The notes under the pieces: generated by a model | Databases searched by the model: none | What the model was told of the DNA's origin: nothing | Seen by the model: only the letters and a program-made list of their open reading frames with translations | Source of the DNA: Paulinella micropora | Taxonomy: Eukaryota; Cercozoa; Imbricatea; Euglyphida | DNA length: 50,288 bases | Direction: 5' to 3' | Assembly: GCA_009731375.1 (NCBI GenBank) | Contig: BJOX01000249.1 | Span: 62,045-112,332, forward strand | Program-made: the position numbers and the translations under genes | Shown: positions 43,724-50,288 of the stretch, in pieces | Position numbering within the stretch: the first letter of the stretch is position 1 | Layout: each line of letters opens with the position of its first letter

Positions 43724-44164
43724 GTATGGTATGGTATGGTATGGTATGTATGTATGTATGTATGTATGTATGAATGTATGTATGAATGTATGTATGTATG
43801 GTAAGTATGTATGGTATGTATGGTATGTATGGTATGTATGGTATGTATGTATGTATTTATGTATGTATGTATGTATGTATGTATTAAGATGGAGTTATAT
43901 ATGTATATATATATATATGTATATATATGTATATATATATAATATATATATAATATATATATATATTATATATATACAGATATATGTATGTATGTATATA
44001 TGTATGTATGTATGTATGTATGGTATGGTATGGTATGCTATGTATTGTATGTATGTATGTATGTATGTATATATGTATGTATGTATGGTATATGTATGGT
44101 ATGTATGGTATTTATGTATTTATGTATGTATGTATGTATGTATGTATGTATGTATGTATGTATT
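42136..44164. repeat. Two-kilobase (TATG)n array with variants
   Basis: Tetranucleotide TATG/CATA repeats with blocks of TACG, TGCATG, TATGGTATGG and long TA runs (43590-43690 and 43890-43980). Because the unit is four bases, all frames stay open and give Met-Tyr-Val-Cys or His-Thr-Tyr-Ile repeats; these are not proteins. Confidence 0.97.
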
Positions 44165-44522
44165 AAGATGGAGTGCACATAGTCCTCCCACCCTCTACGA
44201 AAACAACACTCGCAGCTGACGCTCTCTCAAAGCTATTTCACGGTATTTCACGTGTTATACATGAACAACGCTATTTCACGGTATTTCACATGTTATACAT
44301 GAACAACGCTATTTCACTGTATTTCACGTGTTATACATGTGAACGATTTGTGTCGGATCGAAGCGTGAATTTAGTTTGGTGTGTGAGTTTCCGAGTTTTG
44401 GTAGAAAGGATACTGGCAAGGGTGTGGGGAAATGTATATGTGTAGAAGCGAGGGAAAGGGAAAAAGAAGAATGTGAATAAGAGGATGATGGGCAGGAGAG
44501 AGACTACCTTTTGAAATTGGAA
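44165..44522 (+). repeat. Composite repeat, copy 1
   Basis: Starts TTAAGATGGAG right after (TATG)n, continues CACATAGTC...CCCTCTACGA...AACAACAC, and ends near GAGAGACTACCTTTTGAAAT just before the next (TATG)n block. A three-fold short repeat around TATTTCACGGTATTTCAC lies at 44235-44330. It matches 44775-45070 throughout. Confidence 0.65.
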
Positions 44523-44537
44523 TGGCCATACTTGCAG

Positions 44538-44774
44538 TATGTATGTATGTATGTATGTATGTATATGTATGTAAGTTGTATGTATGTATGTATGTATGTA
44601 TGTGTGTATGTATGTATGTATGTATGTATGTGTGTATGTATATATGTATGTATGTACATATGTATGTATGTATGTATGTATGTATGCATGCATGCATGCA
44701 AGCATGCAAGCATGCATGTATGTATGCTATGTATGTATTTATGTATGTATGTATGTATGTATGTATGTATGTAT
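44538..44774. repeat. (TATG)n block between composite repeat copies
   Basis: Same tetranucleotide as the 2-kb array, with TGCATGCA variants near 44685-44720. Confidence 0.97.
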
Positions 44775-45070
44775 GTTTTAAGATGGAGAGACTCACATAG
44801 TCTCCCGCCCTCTACGAGAACAACACGCACAGCTGACGATCTCTCAAGTTGTGCTCATATGTAGCATATGAAATACCTGCATTTTGGAACGAAGCGTGAA
44901 AATGGCGCGTGAATTTTCGAGATTTAGATGGAATAAATGTGTGAAAGGGCATGTAGGGGGGATAATGTGTAAGGGCAAGGGAATATGATGAGGAGAGGCA
45001 AAAAGCAGAAGTGATGGGTAGGAGGTAGGCAGACCTTTTAATATGGAAATGACCATATTGTCAAGTGGAT
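44775..45070 (+). repeat. Composite repeat, copy 2
   Basis: Diverged copy of 44165-44522 with the same start (TTAAGATGGAGAGACTCAC) and the same end (AGACCTTTTAATATGGAAAT). The unit therefore appears to be a unique part of about 300-350 bp plus a (TATG)n block. Confidence 0.65.
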
Positions 45071-45519
45071 GCGTACGATAGAAGAACACCGGGAACCGAA
45101 AATGGAACCATAAAGAACACCAGACAATACAGCCACCCCATGAGTGTAAGTCAAGAGGGACATGTGGGGTATGGGTAGTGGAATGGGTGTCAAGTTGTGG
45201 AATATAACAATAAGGAAAAAGGCATGTGTAAGAGGTAGAAAAGTGGGGGAAAAGATAGCAGTTGTAATAGGGGGCTTTTGTTGGGGTCGGAGAACAAGAT
45301 GAGGAAGAGGTGAAAGGTGGCACTTATAATTACTGTTGTAAAAAATGTGGGTAGGTGTTGCAAGGGAGAGTGTTTGCGATATGTAAGAGAACTACAGAGA
45401 TCATAAAAATGTATGTATGTATGTATGTATGTATGTATTTATGTATGTATGTATGTAGTGACCTTATACAGACGGGGCACCTAAGCGCTCCCACTGTCTG
45501 TTTTAGGAACGGTTCTAAA
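45071..45519. other. Spacer with a short (TATG)n block (45411-45457)
   Basis: No gene seen. The short tetranucleotide block forms the left border of the Penelope-like remnant. Confidence 0.6.
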
Positions 45520-47193
45520 CTATACTAAGCTACTATAAAAGTGATAGTAGGGAAAGGATATCTGTAAAATTAGTAAATAGGTATGTTGGGTGTAGGTGGG
45601 AGAAAAAGAAAAGAGTCTAAGGAGGAAAACAGGGGAAAAAGAGAGCGGGTTGCGCCGGAATGAGTCTAGCCGACATGGATGTCGAACGGAGTTGATGACT
45701 TCATGGTAGATGGAAAGAGGGTTATGTTGCGGGAAGAAGTGATGGTTTTGATGTTGAATGCAGAAGTGGTAGAAGTTGCGGGAGAGAAGGTTGAGGAAGT
45801 TGGGGCTGTGTTGGTGTTTGAAATATAGAGCTAGCATGACGTGGATGACTTGCTCAATGAAATGCTTTTTGCGGGAGAGTTTGAGCAAATTGCATGCTGT
45901 GGTGTTGAGAATATTGGCTGAGATGTGGGATGCCAGTGCCGATCGGATGTCTGGGTATCGGTTGAATTGGATGGCTTTGTATTTGGCACTGAGCTCTTTG
46001 GCGAAATGATCAACGTAATAAAGTCCGGTTTGTTCGTCGTACTTGACTTGTACGTCAAGGAAAGGGAGTGGTGTGGTGTCGAGTTCGATTTCTACTTTGA
46101 GCTCGGGGTGACGGTGATGCCTTGAATCTCGGCATGTTGTAGTGAGCGTAGATTGTAACGTTGTTGCGGTACGAAAGATGCGAGAAGGTTGACTGGCGAA
46201 GGTGGGTTATTGAAAAAGGAAAAGCGTAGTGAGCGAGTTTGGTAGCGATGTTTTTTGAAGTCGGGGTTGCTGAGGGAAAGGAGATAATCCAAGAAGCGTT
46301 CGGTAAGGGCGAAGGCGTGTGTAAGGGGGATGCAATAGAGATTGATGAGTTGGAGGAAAAAGTCGAATGCGTACGTAAAAAGGAAAGTGTCGGCCAGATG
46401 TACTCAGTCGTTGACTCCCATAGGGATGCCGATGGTTTGCTGTAGAATGAGTTCGCCGAAGGCGATGAAAGAATTCTCGATTTGAAAGGTGAGTAACTCA
46501 ATAAATTTGTCAGCGTGGAGGAGAATGTCGTATGCATCTTGGCTAGGAGAAGGGCGTGAACACCAGACGGGGGGTTTGTATGAGTGTGTGTGTTTGTTGA
46601 AGTAGAGGTGCGTGGAACGATCGATGTTGAATTTATGAGAGCAGGTGGCTCGGATGTAGTTGGATAGGCGATTTATGAGTTGTGATTGTGGGAGGGAAGT
46701 ATATAGTGTAGAAAAGTCAAGTGTACACAGAGGAGCTCGTTGGCCCAGGAGGTTTGTTTTGGTTTAGTTGTTCGACCATGTGTTTTACGTTTTGTGAGTT
46801 GTTGATGATCCAGATTGGTAGGGGTGGTAGGTTGACTTCGAAAGGAGAATTCCATAGTAGTGTGCCTATGTGTTTGAGTGCGCCGAAGCCGAGGTTAAGG
46901 AGGATGCAGGCGTCACGCATGGAGCAAACTCTGCAGCTGGTTATGAACAGTTGATCTTTTGCAGGAAGTTTGTGTGCTTTGAAAGGGAAATTAGATGTAA
47001 GGGAGTGTTTGGCAGTGTTGTGGGTTGAAGTATATGCAGTGTTATTTATAGAAGGCATGGTGGCGTTGAATAGCTGATTGGATGGTGAGTTCGGATCGTA
47101 GAGTGAATGTGGTAGGGATAGGAGGGTGAGTAGGAACAGCAACAGTAGTTGGGTACAGGAGGTGGTTGAGGAGCGGGATGGTGGTGGTGGTGG

Positions 47194-47228
<35 letters not shown>

Positions 47229-48060
47229 GGTTGTTGTTATCGTCGTTGTCGTCGAAGGAGTAAGGTAGAGGAGAGAGCTGGTCGTGACAGGGTAGTAGTT
47301 CGTGTAGAAGGCATTGTAGGTAATTTTTTTGCAGAAGATGCAGTAGTTGTTGTAAGCTTTATCGCAGTAAGTGATGACGAAGTGTTGGTGGAACCAGTGG
47401 AGTTCTTTTTGGCAGCAGGTGAGAGAGAGATGGTGAGGTTGTTTTGGGGTGTTTGAGTTGGATTCGTTGACGACTTCACGACTTCCAAGGGTTGAATGAT
47501 GTTTGGGGGACGTGGACTTTGTTGGAGAGTTGGCTAAGGAAGTGTTTGTGTTATAAGTGGTGTAGTAGTGGCTTGTTGAAGGAGGTCGCCACTTTGAGGA
47601 GTTGATGGATCCGCCGGCGAGGTGGTTTGGCACCAAGTTGCATTGCTGTGATGAGTTCTGGATGGTTGACGATTTGTACGTTCGTTGTACGTACGTGATG
47701 GTAGAAGGGATGAATGTAGTGTTGGAAAAGTGGAGTGTCGCATAGGCAGGGTTTGTTGAGTATGGTTTGGATGGATTCATGAGAGGCGGTTGCAACAGCT
47801 TTGTGATTGTGGAAGGTGAGAGCGGCGATGGGAGAGTAGTTGAAGCGGATGGATAGGTGGTATTTGTTTAGGTATTCGATGACGTTGGGTGGTAATGAAA
47901 GTTGGTGCAGGTTGAAAATTTATTTGAGGTTGAGAGAGAGGAGGCGGTCGTCAAAAAGGGGGATGGTGATGTTGAGTGATGTGCGAGTTTTGTTTTCTTT
48001 GGGAGGAAAGAGGATAAGTTCGAGGTGATGTTGTAAAATCGGGCGTAGGGTTGATATGAA
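45520..48060 (-). pseudogene. Penelope-like reverse transcriptase remnant
   Basis: Followed right to left in several frames. At about 47950-47530 an N-terminal domain with LSLPPNVIEYLNKYHLSIRF and ILNKPCLCDTPLFQHY matches the conserved region ahead of Penelope-type RTs. Next comes FVITYCDKAYNNYCIFCKK (about 47360) and a Thr/Asn run encoded by (GTT)n. Then come LDFSTLYTSLPQSQLINRLS (about 46700), QQTIGIPMGVND and LADTFLFTYAFDF (about 46400), RFLDYLLSLSNPDF (about 46280) and PLPFLDVQVKYDE (about 46050). The catalytic box reads FLDY where YIDD-type is expected, a TGA follows GVND, and several frameshifts are present, so it is dead. No GIY-YIG endonuclease was seen. The remnant is flanked on both sides by (TATG)n. 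Confidence 0.7.
47187..47229. repeat. (GTT)n tract inside the reverse transcriptase remnant
   Basis: A trinucleotide run that expands the Asn stretch of the minus-strand reading frame. Confidence 0.9.
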
Positions 48061-48195
48061 AGGGTTGGTTTGCGTCGAAGATTGTGTCGTTGGAGTTAAG
48101 AAGTGTTAGGTACATGTTGAATAAGGTAGTGGGAGATGGTATGTAGGTGTTTGTCGACTATGGATAGAGGTTGGCGTTGTAGTAGTTGGAAGATG

Positions 48196-48363
48196 GTATG
48201 CATGTATGTATGTATGTATGTATGTGTGTATGTATGTATGTATGTATGTATGTACATATGTATGTATGTATGTATGTATGAAAGTATGTATGTATGTGTA
48301 TGTATGTATGTATGTATGTGTATGTATGTATGTATGTGAGTGTGACATATGTATGAATGTATG

Positions 48364-48394
<31 letters not shown>

Positions 48395-48463
48395 GTACTT
48401 ATGTATGTATGTATGTATGTATGACATATGTATGTATGTATGTATGTATGTATTGTATGTAAC

Positions 48464-48494
<31 letters not shown>

Positions 48495-48707
48495 TGTATG
48501 TATGTATGTTACATACATATGTATGTATGACATACACATGTATGTGTGTATGAAATTTTGTATGTATGTACATATGTATGTAAGCATGTATGTAAGTATA
48601 TAAGTATGTATGTATGTATGTATGTATGTATGTATGTATGTATGTATGTATGTATGTATGTATGTACGTATGTATGAGCATGTAGCTCATGTAAGATCTT
48701 ATGTACA
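48196..48707. repeat. (TATG)n array with internal palindromes
   Basis: Same tetranucleotide as the 42-44 kb array, interrupted by ACATATG and by inverted pairs such as GTATGTAAC (about 48455) with GTTACATAC (about 48510). Confidence 0.95.
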
Positions 48708-48710
48708 TGA

Positions 48711-48801
48711 CATATGTATGTACGTATGTACGTATGAGTACTCGTATGTATGTATACGTATGTCATACGAGTACTCATACGTACATACGTACATACATAT
48801 G
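48711..48801. repeat. Perfect 38-bp inverted repeat (hairpin/cruciform)
   Basis: 48711-48748 is the exact reverse complement of 48764-48801, with a 15-bp spacer. The arms contain GAGTACTC and CGTATG variants not found elsewhere in the array. Confidence 0.95.
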
Positions 48802-48829
48802 TGCACATGTATGTATGTATGTATTAGAT

Positions 48830-49586
48830 ATAATCGCAAGAAGCAAGATCTATCACATAAATACAAGATCTAATACATACATACATTCATCGGAAACACC
48901 AAGCAAATGCAGTCAGTATCCTGCCGTTTTCTTTTCTTCGAAGTCACGTCTCTTTCGTCGAAATCATATCTCAGGTATTTCTTGTTTTTCAAACCACTTT
49001 TTGTGGTACCGGATGGGGTAACTGACGCAGCCCGGCCAGCAGCCGCAAAAACACATGGATTTTTTGAAACCACATTTTGTGGCACTCCCCGTGAACTAGT
49101 TGCCCCCTTAAACCGCGTTGTTACGCAAACCTTTCCGATGTGGTGGAAATAAATAATAGAAGCACATGCTACAGCGACTTGAGCAGCACGCAGAGTATCC
49201 TGTTTCGCTTTTCAATAACTGCAAGCCAGCCATTGGTGATATAGCTCTCATTTTTAGAAATACTTGGTTCGTTTTTTCTGTGATTTTTTCTGCTCCAGGC
49301 CTCCTTGGTTTTGTTGTGGGTGGTTTTGTTGTGGGTGCCCTTCGTGCATCCTTTGATTTCATCAGCTCTCTTCCTTCTTCATCGCGCGATGTTCAGTCAG
49401 AAGGTGGTTTACTTTCAAACCATGAAAGCAATACATCTTGTTGCGATCAGGAGATAAGCTTGAGCCGTTGCCGTGGGGACCTCTGCAAGCTCTTTCCCTT
49501 CCGAAATCCGAGCGATATTGCATTTTCGTTTATGGCTCATTTGAGCTGCAATCAAAAGGCTGCAAGAAGCTAGCCCGGTTACCTCC
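48830..49586. other. Unique stretch with ORFs on both strands, unassigned
   Basis: Plus-strand frames 48907-49152 and 49166-49573 and minus-strand frames 48870-49085 and 49108-49362 are all open. The second plus frame has a hydrophobic, Gly-rich stretch (SAPGLLGFVVGGFVVGALRA) that could be a membrane helix. The minus frame has a basic patch (TSKKRKRQ). None shows a known domain, and strand choice is not possible. Two short hairpins recur at 48993-49007 and 49070-49082. Confidence 0.3.
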
Positions 49587-49738
49587 TTTTGTCTCTCTTT
49601 CTTTCTTTCTTTCTTTCTTTCTTCTTTCTTTCTTTCTTCCTTCCTTCTCTCCTCCTCCTTTCTTTCTTTCTTTCTTCCTTCCTTCCTTCCTCCTTCCTTC
49701 CTTCCTTCTCTCTTCCTTCCTTCCTTCTCTCCTCCTCC

Positions 49739-49769
<31 letters not shown>

Positions 49770-49932
49770 TTCCTTCTCTTCCTCCTCCTCCTCCTTCTTC
49801 TTCTTCTTCTTCTTCTTCTTCTTCTTCTTCTTCTTCTTCTTCTTCTTCTTCTTCTTCTTCTTCTTCTTCTTCTTCTTCTTCTTCTTCTTCTTCTTCTTCT
49901 TCTTCTTCTTCTTCTTCTTCTTCTTCTTCTTC
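49587..49932. repeat. 345-bp polypyrimidine tract
   Basis: (CTTT)n and (CCTT)n blocks followed by a pure (CTT)n from about 49795 to 49932. Poly-Phe, poly-Ser and poly-Leu frames here are artefacts of the repeat. Confidence 0.97.
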
Positions 49933-50036
49933 GCCTTTGCCTTTGATTTTATGAAGTTACTTTTACAAGTGACCTCTAGTCATCCATACAAATCGTTAGC
50001 CCGAAGGCCATTGATTTAACTAAGACGGTGACCCTT

Positions 50037-50092
<56 letters not shown>

Positions 50093-50288
50093 TGGAGTGT
50101 TGACTGTGACATATTTGAGGGAAATCCCGATGAAAAAACCTAGTCACACTTGCTAAACAGAGTTCCAGCCCAATGGCCTCAAGGCGTTAAACTGTGACGC
50201 CAACTCATAACCCTTTGGTGGTAGATGCTGGGGAGGAGGGTCGTTGCGCGCGTAAAAGATCTTAAACTCCGCATATGCTGGTTGATAG
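49933..50288. other. Window end, (TAA)n/(TTA)n and unassigned sequence
   Basis: A TAA run turns into a TTA/ATT run at 50037-50091. The remaining 200 bp to the window edge show no gene. Confidence 0.7.

Noticed and set aside
42110-44220. Long frames with Met-Tyr-Val-Cys or Ile-His-Thr-Tyr repeats on both strands (also near 44500 and 48100-48870)
   Set aside because: They follow from the stop-free four-base repeat TATG, which keeps every frame open; no non-repeat protein sequence is attached.
49438-50019. Frames with long Phe, Ser or Leu runs
   Set aside because: Products of (CTT)n; no functional protein signal.

Overview
The window is nuclear DNA from a unicellular eukaryote, probably a protist or alga. 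Two large genes carry many short GT-AG introns (37 to 387 bp, with one of 4.6 kb), one protein has an organelle-type presequence, and four classes of eukaryotic retroelement are present (Copia, Ty3, LINE, Penelope-like). I cannot name the organism from sequence alone. Six runs of N (10, 10, 88, 443, 129 and 10 bases) mark assembly gaps, and five of them adjoin poly-C or poly-G tracts.

Layout. 1-4434: minus-strand gag and protease ORFs of an LTR-type retroelement, in one frame and separated by a single TGA. 5563-9770: a decayed Copia element (LTR, 3' region, RNase H, RT, end of integrase), cut off where composition changes. 9770-22230: a GC-rich island. It holds a tandem array of three related secreted-protein genes (signal peptide, PKD domains, BspA-type DUF285 repeats), a kinase-like gene with a Cys-rich head, a small signal-peptide ORF on the other strand, and a broken plus-strand gene. 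Every recognisable gene in the array, and the kinase-like gene, carries stops or frameshifts. 22231-23557: AT-rich spacer with a foldback MITE.

23558-39156 is the conserved, intact core. A 17-exon DDX60-like Ski2-family helicase (minus) and a 13-exon PurH/ATIC gene (plus) lie head to head, with 148 bp between their start codons. All exon phases join and both frames stay open. PurH makes IMP in the last two steps of purine synthesis. Its third intron is swollen to 4.6 kb by microsatellites and a 5'-truncated LINE that sits inside a (CT)n tract.

39157-50288 is repeat-dominated. It holds a Ty3/gypsy integrase tail, about 2 kb of (TATG)n, a two-copy composite repeat, a decayed Penelope-like reverse transcriptase flanked on both sides by (TATG)n, a perfect 38-bp inverted repeat, a polypyrimidine tract and (TTA)n. 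No tRNA, rRNA or CRISPR array was seen.
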